NCBI RefSeq assembly: GCF_001908375.1
Contig: NZ_CP017241.1
Location: 871,001-935,000, forward strand
Direction of reading: 5' to 3'
DNA from: Rhizobium etli 8C-3
GTDB taxonomy: Bacteria; Pseudomonadota; Alphaproteobacteria; Rhizobiales; Rhizobiaceae
Length of the DNA: 64,000 nucleotides
Made by a program: the position numbers and the translations under genes. This document shows positions 19,418-28,901 of this stretch, in pieces (the first letter of the stretch is position 1; every line of letters starts with the position of its first letter). The notes beneath the pieces were generated by a model that saw nothing but the letters and a program-made list of their open reading frames with translations, was not told the origin of the DNA and ran no database searches.

Positions 19418-20299
19418 GTGCGGCAGGCGGTTATTGCAAATAACGAGATGCCTGTTGCGAGCCGCATGCCGACGGTTGCCATTGCCTTCGGCGGCGGCGG
19501 CGCCCGTGGGCTCGCCCATATCCACGTGATCGAAGCCCTGGACGAGCTCGGCATCCGACCCGTTGCGATTTCCGGCGCCTCGATCGGCGCCATCATGGGT
19601 GCAGGCATGGCGGCCGGCATGAGTGGCGAGGCGATCCGCGAGCACGCGCTGATGACGGTCGGTAACAAGACGGCTGTCGTCAGCCGCATCTGGGGTCTCC
19701 GGCCGCAGACGGTCCGCGATGCCGTCGCAAAGGGAATCCGTATCGGCCAGTTCAATCTCGAGCGCATCCTCAAGGCCTTCCTGCCGCCCGGCCTGCCGGA
19801 TCGCTTCGAAGATCTGAATATCCCGATGAACGTCATCACGACCGATTACTACGGTCAGAGCGAAGTCATCATAGGCGAAGGAGCGCTGTTTCCGGCGCTT
19901 GCCGCATCGTCTTCCATTCCTGCAGTCTTCATGCCCGTTCGTCTGCACGGCCGGGTGATGATCGATGGCGGCATCAGCAATCCGGTCCCCTACGAGTGCC
20001 TGATGGATATTGCCGACATCGTCATCGGTGTCGATGTCGTCGGTGCGCCGGAAGGCGACGGCACACATATCCCCAACCGCATGGAAAGCATCTTCGGTTC
20101 CGGCCAACTGATGATGCAGACGGCAATCACGCTGAAACTCAAGCTCCAGCCGCCGCACATCTTCTTGCGCCCGGCCGTCGGCCGCACCGGCGTGATGGAT
20201 TTTCTAAAGGCGCGCGAGGTATTGGCCATGTCTGCGGGCGTCAAGGATGAACTGAAGCGCGCGCTTGATCAGGAATTCGAAGCCCGCCTCAGAGCTTAG
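19418..20299 (+). CDS. Patatin-like phospholipase / RssA-type serine esterase
   Basis: A 293-residue protein with the patatin fold. The oxyanion loop GGGGARG, the nucleophile elbow GASIG and the catalytic aspartate DGG (MIDGGISNPVP) are all in place, giving the Ser-Asp dyad. The GTG at 19418 has GGAG seven bases upstream and is preferred; ATG at 19448 is possible. Likely a cytoplasmic or membrane-associated acyl hydrolase acting on lipid esters; the physiological substrate is unknown. Its 3-prime end overlaps the end of the convergent antiporter gene by four bases. Confidence 0.88.
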   Translation: MRQAVIANNEMPVASRMPTVAIAFGGGGARGLAHIHVIEALDELGIRPVAISGASIGAIMGAGMAAGMSGEAIREHALMTVGNKTAVVSRIWGLRPQTVRDAVAKGIRIGQFNLERILKAFLPPGLPDRFEDLNIPMNVITTDYYGQSEVIIGEGALFPALAASSSIPAVFMPVRLHGRVMIDGGISNPVPYECLMDIADIVIGVDVVGAPEGDGTHIPNRMESIFGSGQLMMQTAITLKLKLQPPHIFLRPAVGRTGVMDFLKAREVLAMSAGVKDELKRALDQEFEARLRA

Positions 20300-22104
20300 G
20301 CATCCGCCGTGACGTCGGCCGTTCCCGCTAGCGGATCTTCGTCAAAATCCATCGTTCGCTTGGGCTTCACCAGCGGTTCTGGCCGGACCGGCTGGGAAAA
20401 GAGCATGTCGCGGCCCGCCTGTAGCCCACCGGTTACCTGAAGCGCCAGGCGCTCCTCGTCGCGCTTGCGGATATCCTCGCCGATCTCCAAGGCGTCCGCC
20501 TCGTCGACTCCCAGCGCCTCTAGCGTGCGGCGGCCGAAAAGCAGGCCCGATTCCAGCGTTTCGCGCAATTCGTAGTCGACGTTGCGATTCCTGAGCGCGA
20601 TTGAATGGACACGGTCGTAGGAACGTACGAAAAGCCTTGCATGCGGATATTCAGCCTGCACCAGGTCTACCACCTTATCGGTGATTTCCCGCTTGTGCGT
20701 GCAGACGACGACGATCTTCGCCTTGTCGATGCCGGCCGAGCGCAGCACGTCCTTGCGTGTTCCGTCGCCGAAATAGATACGGAAGCCGAAGGAGGACGCC
20801 TGTCGGATACGGTCGGCGGAGAAATCGATGACCGTCACGTCGCGCCCGCCCGCGAGCAGGATCTGCGCGGCGATCTGGCCGAAACGCGAGAAGCCGACCA
20901 TCAGAACATCGGCGCCCGCACCCTTGAAGTCTTCATCGAGCTCCTCCTGATCCTCGCCTTTCAGCATACGTCTTGAAAGTGCGGCCCCGAGCGGAGTCAG
21001 CGCCATCGAGAGTGTGACGATGGCGACCAGGAGCGATGCCGTGCTCGAGGGCATCAGCCCCACCGCACCGGCAGTCGTGAACAACACGAAGCCGAATTCG
21101 CCGCCCTGCGGCAGCAGGAAAGCGATGCGGATGGCATCGTCTTGCGAAGAACCGCTCACCCGGCACAGGCCATAGATGATCACAGCCTTGACGGCCATCA
21201 CGATCGGCACCGCGGCGACGATGAAGAGCGCGTTGTCGATCAAAACATCCAGTTCCAGAGACAGGCCGACCGCCATGAAGAAGATGGCGAGAAGCACGCC
21301 GCGGAAAGGTTCGATGTCGGCCTCAAGCTCATGCCGGTAGGAGGATTCGGCGAGCATGACGCCGGACAGGAACGCTCCCATCGCCATGGAAAGCCCGGCA
21401 AACTGCATCAGGCTTGCCGATCCCATGACCACGAAAAGTGCCGCGACGATCATCGCCTCGCGTGCCCCGGTCCTCGCGATCACCTGGAAGAGCGGCGTCA
21501 GCAGATAGCGCCCCATGACGATCATCGCACCGACGGCACCGATCGCGATCGCAAAGTCCAGAAGCGGCGTATTACTGCCGGTTCGTCCGTCGAGAACGGT
21601 AATCAGCGCCAAGAGCGGCACGATTGCCAGGTCCTGGAAGAGCAGCATCGAAAAGGACCGCTGCCCGTATCTGGTGTTCACCTCGCCAGCATCATCGAGG
21701 ATCTGCATCGCAAAGGCAGTGGAAGAAAGCGCCAGCCCAAAGCCCGCAACGACGCTTCCGCGCCAGTCGAGCACGCCGGAGAAATAGGCAAGCGCCGTCA
21801 GCGCCAGTCCCGTCAGCATCACCTGCCCGATGCCGAGCCCGAAGATGTCGCGTCGCATCTGCCAGAGCCGCTGCGGCTTGAGCTCGAGGCCGATGATGAA
21901 GAGCAAAAATACGACGCCGAGCTCGGCAACGCCCAAAACCTGCTCGCCGTCTGTGATGCCATGGAATATCGGACCGATAACGACGCCCGCGGCAAGATAG
22001 CCGAGCACCGTGCCGAGCCCGAGCTTCTTGAAGATTGGGGCGGCAACGACCGCGCCGCCGAGCAGCAGGATCGTTTCGGAAAAGAGGGCATTGGAGGCGG
22101 ACAT
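20296..22104 (-). CDS. Kef-type monovalent cation:proton antiporter (CPA2) with RCK domain
   Basis: A 602-residue inner-membrane transporter. About residues 1-385 form the CPA2 transport domain with many hydrophobic helices; conserved segments include LGYLAAGVVIGP, FLLFIIGLELKP, LALSSTAFAMQIL and LLPQGGEFGFVLF. Around residues 400-520 lies an RCK/TrkA-N nucleotide-binding domain (VLMVGFSRFGQIAAQILLAGG). Together these resemble KefB/KefC/YbaL glutathione- or nucleotide-gated K+ efflux systems. No KefF/KefG-like partner gene is adjacent. The hydrophilic tail carries Pro- and Asp-rich sequence. Confidence 0.92.
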   Translation of the reverse strand: MSASNALFSETILLLGGAVVAAPIFKKLGLGTVLGYLAAGVVIGPIFHGITDGEQVLGVAELGVVFLLFIIGLELKPQRLWQMRRDIFGLGIGQVMLTGLALTALAYFSGVLDWRGSVVAGFGLALSSTAFAMQILDDAGEVNTRYGQRSFSMLLFQDLAIVPLLALITVLDGRTGSNTPLLDFAIAIGAVGAMIVMGRYLLTPLFQVIARTGAREAMIVAALFVVMGSASLMQFAGLSMAMGAFLSGVMLAESSYRHELEADIEPFRGVLLAIFFMAVGLSLELDVLIDNALFIVAAVPIVMAVKAVIIYGLCRVSGSSQDDAIRIAFLLPQGGEFGFVLFTTAGAVGLMPSSTASLLVAIVTLSMALTPLGAALSRRMLKGEDQEELDEDFKGAGADVLMVGFSRFGQIAAQILLAGGRDVTVIDFSADRIRQASSFGFRIYFGDGTRKDVLRSAGIDKAKIVVVCTHKREITDKVVDLVQAEYPHARLFVRSYDRVHSIALRNRNVDYELRETLESGLLFGRRTLEALGVDEADALEIGEDIRKRDEERLALQVTGGLQAGRDMLFSQPVRPEPLVKPKRTMDFDEDPLAGTADVTADA

Positions 22105-22223
22105 GTCGCGGCGTTTCTTTCAATGAGGGGAAGCGCGCAAGCCGCGCGAAAAAGAATCGGCGGCGGCGGCCTTGATGCTTTCGGAAGTGCACAATAAATG
22201 GAAGCCCAAGGAAAGGCCAAATC

Positions 22224-23570
22224 ATGTCCGCAGAAATAGATTCCTCGACACTTCTTTCCCGTGCAAGCCAGTTGATCGATCTTGCCAGGGCGGCCGGCGC
22301 CGATGCCGCCGATGCTGTTGTCGTGCGCTCGCGTTCGCAATCCGTCGCCATCCGCCTCGGCAAGGTCGAAGGCACTGAATCGTCTGAGAGCGACGATTTC
22401 TCGCTGCGCGTCTTCGTTGGCCGGAAGGTTGCGAGCGTTTCGGCCAATCCCGGCTTCGACCTCAAGGCGCTGGCCGAACGCGCTGTCGCGATGGCAAAGG
22501 TCTCGCCTGAAGACCCCTTCGCCTGCCTGGCCGACGAGCAGAAGCTTGCGAAGTCCTATCCCGATCTTGAGCTTTTCGACCCGACGGAAGTTTCCACCGA
22601 CATGTTGCGCGAGGCAGCGCTTGCGACTGAGGCCGCCGCGCTTGAGGTCAAGGGGGTCACCAACTCGTCCGGCGGCGGAGCCTCCGCTGGATTCGGGGGG
22701 CTGGTGCTCGTCACCTCGCACGGCTTCCAAGGCAGCTATATGGGTTCGCGCTTCGGCCGTTCAGTCAGCGTCATTGCCGGCGAAGGCACAAACATGGAGC
22801 GCGATTACGATTACGACAGTCGCCTTTATTACGCCGAACTCGACGAGGCCGCAAAAATCGGCCGCCGCGCCGGCGAGCGTGCGGTCAAGCGCCTCAATCC
22901 GCGTCAGGTCGATACCGGCAAGGGGATCACTGTCGTCTTCGATCCGCGCATTGCTCGCGGTTTTGTCGGTCACATCGCTGGCGCCATCAATGGCGCGTCC
23001 GTCGCGCGCAAATCCAGCTTCCTGCGCGACAAGATGGGCCAGCAGGTGCTGAAATCCGGCCTTTCGATCACCGACGATCCGCTGATTGTCCGCGGCCCGT
23101 CCTCGCGTCCGTTCGATGGCGAAGGCATTTCCGGCGAGCGGCTGGTGATGATCGAGGACGGTGTCCTCAAGCATTGGTTCCTTTCGACTTCGACGGCCCG
23201 TGAAATCGGCATGGAAACCAATGGCCGCGGCGTGCGCAGCGGTAATTCGGTGACGCCCGCTTCGACGAACCTCGCGCTCGAACCGGGCGATATCTCGCCG
23301 GAAGAGTTGATCCGGAGCGTCGGGAACGGCTTCTACGTGACTGAACTTATCGGCCAGGGTGTCAATATGCTCACAGGCGAATATAGCCGCGGCGCGACCG
23401 GCTTCTGGATCGAAAACGGCGAGCTGACATTCCCCGTCTCCGAAGTGACGATCGCCTCGAACCTCAAGGAGATGTTCATGCGCGTAACGCCCGCAAACGA
23501 CATCGATCGCAAGTATGGCGTAGCAGCTCCGACACTGGCGATCGAGGGAATGACGCTTGCGGGACGCTAG
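22224..23570 (+). CDS. pmbA: TldD/PmbA family protein PmbA
   Basis: A 448-residue homologue of PmbA (TldE). With TldD it forms a zinc protease complex known for microcin B17 maturation and CcdA turnover; in TldE the metal-binding residues are lost, TldD being catalytic. The middle segment (FDPRIARGFVGHIAGAINGASVARKSSFL), split here as FDPRIARGFVGHIAGA and SVARKSSFL, plus NGRGVRSGNSVTPASTNL are characteristic. AAGGAAAGG precedes the ATG. It leads into cysQ 33 bases later, so the two are probably cotranscribed. Confidence 0.92.
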   Translation: MSAEIDSSTLLSRASQLIDLARAAGADAADAVVVRSRSQSVAIRLGKVEGTESSESDDFSLRVFVGRKVASVSANPGFDLKALAERAVAMAKVSPEDPFACLADEQKLAKSYPDLELFDPTEVSTDMLREAALATEAAALEVKGVTNSSGGGASAGFGGLVLVTSHGFQGSYMGSRFGRSVSVIAGEGTNMERDYDYDSRLYYAELDEAAKIGRRAGERAVKRLNPRQVDTGKGITVVFDPRIARGFVGHIAGAINGASVARKSSFLRDKMGQQVLKSGLSITDDPLIVRGPSSRPFDGEGISGERLVMIEDGVLKHWFLSTSTAREIGMETNGRGVRSGNSVTPASTNLALEPGDISPEELIRSVGNGFYVTELIGQGVNMLTGEYSRGATGFWIENGELTFPVSEVTIASNLKEMFMRVTPANDIDRKYGVAAPTLAIEGMTLAGR

Positions 23571-23603
23571 AGCGCCCCGACCTGTTGGAATTGGATTGAT
23601 GTA

Positions 23604-24413
23604 ATGTGTGACGTTCGGACGGCCCGCTGGCAAAGCGATCTCGAATTGATCGCGGGTGCCGCGAAAAAGGCGGGTGATGTTGCTCTCGGTTTTTTCAATC
23701 AGTCGCCCGAGGTCTGGTGGAAGAATGGAGGCCGCTCGCCCGTCAGCGCTGCCGATTTCGCCGCCAACGAAACGCTGGAATCCATCCTGCGCCGCGCCAG
23801 GCCGGATTATGGCTGGCTTTCAGAAGAGACCGAGGATAGCGCGGCCCGTCTGTCGGCCGAGACGCTTTTCGTCATCGATCCGATCGACGGCACGCGCGCC
23901 TTCCTCGGCGGCCTTAATCTGTGGTGCGTTAGCGTCGCCGTCGTCCATCGCGGCAGGCCGGTTGCCGGAGTACTGTATGCTCCTGCCCTCGACGAGCTTT
24001 TCGAGGCGGTCGAAGGCGGTGCGGCGATGAAGAATGGCAAGCCTATCGCCGTATCGGCCAGTGGGCCCGATACCGTCAGTCGATTTGCAATCGGTGAGGA
24101 CATCCTGAAGGCGTTCCCCGATCCCTTCCGGCGGAAGATCGAAAGGGTGAAGCACGTGCCCTCGCTCGCCTACCGCATCGCGATGGTCGCCGATGGACGT
24201 CTTGAGGGTACCTTCGTCAAGCGCAATTCCCATGACTGGGATCTTGCGGCAGCCGATCTCATCCTCGAACGCGCCGGCGGCCGGCTGACCGATCTCGAAG
24301 GACGCTCGATTGTCTACAACCGTTCTGAAGTCAGTCATGGCGAGCTTTGCGGCGCCGCCGGCCCTCGCGTTGCGGAGTTCCTCGAAGGGCTTGCTAAAAT
24401 ACGAAGCAGTTGA
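23604..24413 (+). CDS. cysQ: Inositol monophosphatase family enzyme, CysQ-like 3'(2'),5'-bisphosphate nucleotidase
   Basis: A 269-residue Mg2+-dependent, Li+-sensitive phosphatase. Metal-binding motifs: EETED (WLSEETEDSA), DPIDGTRAFLGG (residues about 91-102) and the C-terminal HDWDLAAADLIL. The enzyme likely converts PAP to AMP in sulfate assimilation or recycles related nucleotides; SuhB-type inositol phosphatase activity is the alternative. It sits between pmbA and the DUF4170 gene. Confidence 0.85.
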   Translation: MCDVRTARWQSDLELIAGAAKKAGDVALGFFNQSPEVWWKNGGRSPVSAADFAANETLESILRRARPDYGWLSEETEDSAARLSAETLFVIDPIDGTRAFLGGLNLWCVSVAVVHRGRPVAGVLYAPALDELFEAVEGGAAMKNGKPIAVSASGPDTVSRFAIGEDILKAFPDPFRRKIERVKHVPSLAYRIAMVADGRLEGTFVKRNSHDWDLAAADLILERAGGRLTDLEGRSIVYNRSEVSHGELCGAAGPRVAEFLEGLAKIRSS

Positions 24414-24474
24414 CGTTTTCGTCAAAATCCCGCAGATGAAAGCGCGGAGGAGACGAGAAAAGAAAGAGAAGAAA

Positions 24475-24723
24475 ATGACGGAATCTGGCGACAAAAAGCA
24501 GCTCTTGCATCTCGTATTTGGCGGCGAACTGGAAAGCCTGACCGAAGTTCAGTTCCGCGATCTGAATGATCTCGATATTGTCGGTATTTTTCCTGATTAC
24601 GCCTCGGCGCTAACGGCCTGGAAGGCCAAGGCGCAGTCGACCGTGGACAACGCACATATGCGTTACTTCATCGTCCATATGCATCGCTTGCTCGATCCGC
24701 AGAACAAGGCTGGAAATAACTGA
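24475..24723 (+). CDS. DUF4170 small protein
   Basis: An 82-residue soluble protein. LLHLVFGGELESL and DIVGIFPDYASALTAWKAKAQ with a C-terminal MRYFIVHMHRLLDP match the DUF4170 family, conserved in alphaproteobacteria next to cysQ and waaA. The ATG at 24475 follows an A/G-rich stretch (AAAGAGAAGAAA) that can serve as ribosome-binding site. Function unknown; the constant neighbourhood suggests a link to envelope or LPS-core synthesis. Confidence 0.82.
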   Translation: MTESGDKKQLLHLVFGGELESLTEVQFRDLNDLDIVGIFPDYASALTAWKAKAQSTVDNAHMRYFIVHMHRLLDPQNKAGNN

Positions 24724-24900
24724 TTTCAGCCTCTCACGCGCCCGATACCGCCCCATTCGGCAGGGCCGCCCTTGCGCATTGTTGGATGGGCGCCACAGGC
24801 GATTGACGCATTCTGAACAAATTACTCGGTCATTCCGGCCGCAACAATAATTGATGGGAATGGGTTTGATGTCGATCATCGCTGATCGGAGGCATTTTAG

Positions 24901-26220
24901 ATGAGTTCGCCAAGAGCGCGGTTCGCGCTGGGCCTCTATCGAACGGCAGGGGTCATCGCCTCTCCGATCGTCGGCGCCTATCTCGCCTACCGGACCGCGA
25001 AGGGCAAGGAAGAGCGTGCGCGTCGCACGGAGCGCTTTGGTTATGCCAGTGCAAACCGGCCGCAGGGACCGCTCGTCTGGTTCCACGCGGCGAGCGTCGG
25101 TGAGACCAACGCCGTCATTCCCCTTATCCGCGAAATCCGCCGCCGTGACATTCATGTGATCCTGACGACGGGCACGATCACCTCGGCAAGGCTCGCAGCC
25201 GAGCGCATCGGCAATGAGGCCATCCATCAATATGTGCCACTCGACCTGAAGCCTGCCGTCAGCCGCTTCCTCGAATACTGGCAGCCGGATTGCGCCATCA
25301 TTGCAGAGTCGGAAATCTGGCCGGCGACCGTCATGGAACTCGGCCGCCGCCGCATTCCGCAGATCCTCGTCAATGCGCGCATGTCGGATCGCTCCTTCGC
25401 GCGCTGGCAGCGCCGCACGGCCATCGCCGAGGCGCTGTTCGAGAACCTCGCGCTTGTGATCGCCCAGTCGGATATCGATGCCGAGCGTTTTCGCGATCTC
25501 GGGGCAAGGCACGTGACGACCTCCGGCAATCTCAAGGTTGATACCGACGCACCGCCTTATGACACATCCGTCCTCGCCCGCTACAAGAAGCAGATCGGCA
25601 ATCGCAAGACATGGGCTGCGATCTCCACTTTCGAAGGTGAGGAGAATGCCGCGGCGGTCGTTCATCGCACGCTGAAGGAGCGAAACGGCCAGCTGACGAT
25701 CATCGTGCCGCGCCACCCTGAGCGTTCCGATGAAATCGAAGAAATGCTCGTCAAGCAGGGTCTCAAGGTTGCTCGCCGCACGCGCGACGACGTACTCTCG
25801 CCGGATGTCGATATCTTCCTCGGCGATACCATCGGCGAAATGGGCCTTTACCTGCGGATGACGGAAGTTGCCTTCGTCGGCCGTTCGCTCTTTGCCGAAG
25901 GCGGGCAGAACCCGCTTGAACCCGCGATGCTGGGCTGCGCTGTACTTTCCGGCAGCAACGTCCAGAATTTCCGCGACGCCTACCAGAAGCTTGCCCGCCG
26001 CGGCAGCGCCCGCATGGTGCGCGATACCGAGATGCTGGCCAAGGGGGTGCATTATCTACTCATCAATGGCGAGGCACGCCGCAGTATGATCGAGGCCGGC
26101 GTCGCGGCCGTGCAGGAAATGCGCGGCGCGCTGACGGCGACAGTAAAATCGCTCGAGCCTTACATCAATCCACTGACGGTGAAGGCAAGACTGCTGCCGA
26201 GGTCGATGGCAGAAGGCTGA
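24901..26220 (+). CDS. waaA: 3-deoxy-D-manno-octulosonic acid transferase
   Basis: A 439-residue inner-membrane-associated glycosyltransferase (GT30) that transfers Kdo from CMP-Kdo to the lipid A precursor. An N-terminal hydrophobic helix (about residues 8-28) anchors it. The signature FHAASVGE, the segment IIAESEIWPATVMELGRR with the catalytic region, and VGRSLFAEGGQNPLEPAMLG for donor binding are present. GGAGG lies upstream of the ATG. The stop overlaps the next gene in TGATG. It acts directly after LpxK, whose gene is 1 kb downstream. Confidence 0.96.
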   Translation: MSSPRARFALGLYRTAGVIASPIVGAYLAYRTAKGKEERARRTERFGYASANRPQGPLVWFHAASVGETNAVIPLIREIRRRDIHVILTTGTITSARLAAERIGNEAIHQYVPLDLKPAVSRFLEYWQPDCAIIAESEIWPATVMELGRRRIPQILVNARMSDRSFARWQRRTAIAEALFENLALVIAQSDIDAERFRDLGARHVTTSGNLKVDTDAPPYDTSVLARYKKQIGNRKTWAAISTFEGEENAAAVVHRTLKERNGQLTIIVPRHPERSDEIEEMLVKQGLKVARRTRDDVLSPDVDIFLGDTIGEMGLYLRMTEVAFVGRSLFAEGGQNPLEPAMLGCAVLSGSNVQNFRDAYQKLARRGSARMVRDTEMLAKGVHYLLINGEARRSMIEAGVAAVQEMRGALTATVKSLEPYINPLTVKARLLPRSMAEG

Positions 26221-26948
26221 TGGAAAAGATGACGGCTACGCAAATCAAGGGCATCCTCTTCGACAAGGACGGCACCTTGCTCGATTATGATGAGAGCTGG
26301 CTGCCGGTGAACCGTGAATTGGCCCGCATCGCCTCGCAAGACGATCCGGTGCTCGCCGACCATCTGCTGCTGGCAACCGGAATGGACCCGGCGACCGGCC
26401 ATATCGTGCCCGACAGTCTCTTGGCTGCCGGCAATACCCGGCAGATCGCCGAGGGGCTGGTGGCGGCGGGCTCCAGGATCGATGTCGTCGAACTGACGAT
26501 CAAGCTCGACGCTCTCTTTTCCCATGCTGCCGACTTTTCCGTACCGGTCACCGATCTTGCCGCCTACTTCGGTCGCCTGCACCGCCGCGGCTTCAAGCTT
26601 GGCATCGCCTCCAGCGACAACGAACGCTCCATCCGCCAGACGGCACAGCGTTTCGGTTTCGCCGAGTTCGTGCACTACATCGCCGGTTATGACAGCGGCT
26701 TCGGAAGCAAGCCGGACGCTGGAATGGTCCTCGGCTTCTGCAAGGCGACCGGGCTAGAGCCGGCGCAAGTGGCGGTCGTCGGCGACAACAATCACGACCT
26801 GCACATGGGCCACAATGCCGAGGCGGGCCTGAAGATCGCCGTGCTGACGGGCACCGGCTCGCGGGAATCGTTGGCTGCCGCATCCGACTATTGCCTCAAC
26901 GATATCACCGAACTCGAGGGACTGTTGCCGAACCTGCAACTGGCATGA
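26220..26948 (+). CDS. HAD-family hydrolase (phosphoglycolate phosphatase-like)
   Basis: A 242-residue haloacid dehalogenase-type phosphatase. The nucleophile motif [14 protein letters not shown] (Asp pair near residue 16), motif [11 protein letters not shown], the conserved Lys in [10 protein letters not shown] and motif [17 protein letters not shown] are all present, with a helical cap between residues about 25 and 110. Translation is coupled to waaA through TGATG. The substrate is unknown; a role in Kdo or sugar-phosphate metabolism is possible given the neighbour, but not shown. Confidence 0.87.
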   Translation: MEKMTATQIKGILFDKDGTLLDYDESWLPVNRELARIASQDDPVLADHLLLATGMDPATGHIVPDSLLAAGNTRQIAEGLVAAGSRIDVVELTIKLDALFSHAADFSVPVTDLAAYFGRLHRRGFKLGIASSDNERSIRQTAQRFGFAEFVHYIAGYDSGFGSKPDAGMVLGFCKATGLEPAQVAVVGDNNHDLHMGHNAEAGLKIAVLTGTGSRESLAAASDYCLNDITELEGLLPNLQLA

Positions 26949-27013
26949 TTGCCGACCGTGCGGGCCCAGTCATACTTGCCGCGAGGTGCTCTCCCGATCT
27001 CTGTGCTCGTCAA

Positions 27014-27048
27014 GCCGCGCCATGTCCATGGCGCGGCAGACTTTTTTT
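27014..27048 (+). terminator. Strong Rho-independent terminator after the waaA-HAD pair
   Basis: A perfect 11-bp stem GCCGCGCCATG/CATGGCGCGGC is followed four bases later by seven T. It separates the waaA-HAD transcript from lpxK, which therefore needs its own promoter within 27049-27222. Confidence 0.88.
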
Positions 27049-27222
27049 ATATCCTTGTTTCATTTGCAGCGCAGGCGCACCGTGGCTTCCTTTGACGAGC
27101 ACGGCAATGAGGACTCTCGGGAGCAAAAGCTTGCTTTTTCTGCAATTTTGCCCTTTCTTTCCCGCCAGTCGAGGGGATGGCCGGTGGCCGGCACGGCACC
27201 GGAGGAGCATAGGGCGGCAGTG

Positions 27223-28266
27223 ATGGTATCCGAAGCGCCGCCGTTTTGGTGGACGAAAGCTGATTGGCGGGCATGGGCGCTCTGGCCGTTTTCCTTCCTG
27301 TATGGACGGATCGCCGGCTATCGCATGACGCATGCACGCCGCGCTTCCGTCCTCGTTCCCGTCATCTGCATCGGCAATTTTACCGTAGGCGGCGCCGGCA
27401 AGACCCCGACAGCTCTGACGATCGCTCGTGCGGCCAAGGCCAAGGGGTTGAGGCCCGGCTTCCTCAGTCGGGGCTATGGCGGTTCTCTGGACGTCACCGT
27501 GGTTGTCGATCCCGCTCATCATCGCGCCGTTGCCGTCGGCGACGAGCCGCTGCTGCTTGCCCGCGAGGCGATGACGGTCGTTTCGCGCCGCCGCGTCGAA
27601 GGCGCCGAGCGGCTGGTCAAGGAAGGGGCCGACCTCATCATCATGGACGATGGTTTCCAGAGCGCCCGCCTGGCGATCGACTATGCCCTGCTCGTCATCG
27701 ACACGACGCGCGGCCTGGGCAATGGGCATACCGTGCCGGGCGGTCCCGTGCGCGCACCGATCTCCGTGCAGATGCGCTATGCCAGCGCACTTTTGAAAGT
27801 GGGAAAGGGCAATGCCGCCGATGCAATCGTCCGCATGGCTGCCCGCGCCGCCAAACCGTATTTCACCGCATCGTTGAAGGTTTGCGGCGAAAACGACCTC
27901 GCCGGCCGGAAGGTGCTGGCCTTTGCTGGCATTGCCGATCCGGGCAAGTTCTTCCGGACGGTGGAATCACTCGGCGCCGAAATCGCGACCGGCAGGTCTT
28001 TCGGTGATCACGAGCACCTGAGTGACGATGAGATGGCGGACCTGCTGTCAATTGCCGAGCGCGACGATCTCCTGATCGTCACGACCTCGAAGGATTTCGT
28101 GCGGCTTGCCGGCCACCATGGCAAAGCGGAGGAACTCGCCGCCAGATGCCGCGTCATCGAAGTCGAAATGGCGTTCGAAGATCCGCAGGCACCCGGCCTC
28201 ATCATCGATCGTGCCATTGAGGCCTGCCGAGAGCGGCGACTGAGAAAAAGCCGGAAGCCCGGCTGA
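27223..28266 (+). CDS. lpxK: Tetraacyldisaccharide 4'-kinase
   Basis: A 347-residue inner-membrane lipid A kinase that phosphorylates the 4'-position of the disaccharide before Kdo addition. The N-terminal hydrophobic helix is followed by the P-loop [11 protein letters not shown] near residues 55-65, LSRGYGG, and the Walker B-like [13 protein letters not shown]. The ATG at 27223 (MVSEAPPFW) is the family-typical start; the upstream in-frame extension to 26986 crosses the terminator and is rejected. Confidence 0.95.
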   Translation: MVSEAPPFWWTKADWRAWALWPFSFLYGRIAGYRMTHARRASVLVPVICIGNFTVGGAGKTPTALTIARAAKAKGLRPGFLSRGYGGSLDVTVVVDPAHHRAVAVGDEPLLLAREAMTVVSRRRVEGAERLVKEGADLIIMDDGFQSARLAIDYALLVIDTTRGLGNGHTVPGGPVRAPISVQMRYASALLKVGKGNAADAIVRMAARAAKPYFTASLKVCGENDLAGRKVLAFAGIADPGKFFRTVESLGAEIATGRSFGDHEHLSDDEMADLLSIAERDDLLIVTTSKDFVRLAGHHGKAEELAARCRVIEVEMAFEDPQAPGLIIDRAIEACRERRLRKSRKPG

Positions 28267-28606
28267 GTTTACGGGCGCCTGCCGCGGATCTCGGAAAAAC
28301 TCACTTTGCAAACCGCGGCCAAAACAGGCGCTGTCCAATTTCAATCGAATATCCCTCGGCATAGATGTCGCAATGAAGCAACGCGACGAAGGAACGAAAT
28401 TCCGGAAGCCGGAAACGAGGCTATTAACAGCAGATACTCAAACGACGATGGTCGTTTTCTGCGGGCTGGACAGCACTTCGACAAGTGCCTCCTGAAAGAC
28501 CCAAGAATAACCTTCAGGCCTTCGTGACCATTGCGCTGCGGGTAGCGTCTCGCCGCATCAATGATCGGGCGGCCGAGCGAGCGCTCTTTCAATGGCGTTT
28601 CCTTGA
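28267..28606. other. Intergenic region between lpxK and the DUF2093 gene
   Basis: These 340 bases between convergent genes show no credible coding frame. A short stem AAACGAC/GTCGTTT (28440-28457) followed by TCT could be a weak lpxK terminator. Composition is slightly more AT-rich than the neighbours. Confidence 0.4.
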
Positions 28607-28837
28607 TCAGCGCTTCTGGTTCGGCAGCACGCCGGCCCGCTTGTCGGCTTCGAGCGAAGAAACGACGTCGGCATAGGGTTCCTGGCGGGCAACGCTCCAG
28701 TAGCGTAGCTCGTCGAGCGGGATATGCTTGCCGGTCATGGCGCAGATGACGTAGGAACCCGGCGACAGGATCTGGAAATCTGCATCGAGATAGCGGATCT
28801 TCGCCTCGCGGTTCCCGTTTCCTTCAAACAAGTTCAT
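28607..28837 (-). CDS. DUF2093 small protein
   Basis: A 76-residue protein matching DUF2093: AKIRYLDADFQILSPGSYV, CAMTGKHIPLDELRYWSVA and RQEPYAD are the conserved blocks. The CxxTGxxIPLDELRYWS block hints at a small metal- or nucleic-acid-binding fold, but no function is known. ATG at 28837 is chosen; a longer frame to 28870 exists. It is downstream of mutL on the same strand, 64 bases beyond, and may share its transcript start side only if transcription continues from a separate promoter. Confidence 0.8.
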   Translation of the reverse strand: MNLFEGNGNREAKIRYLDADFQILSPGSYVICAMTGKHIPLDELRYWSVARQEPYADVVSSLEADKRAGVLPNQKR

Positions 28838-28901
28838 CCTGCTCCGTTCCCTGTTGCCTTCGACTGCCAATATCGCGGGGCGGGCGTTATTGCCAGCGTT
28901 T

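Noticed and set aside
21142..22197. 351-codon open frame antisense to the Kef-type antiporter gene
   Set aside because: Composition is Asp/Arg/His-rich without any recognisable domain; a typical shadow frame of a membrane-protein gene.
26949..27222. N-terminal extension of LpxK to 26986
   Set aside because: The extension crosses a strong terminator, is poorly hydrophobic and does not match the LpxK family start, whereas ATG 27223 does.
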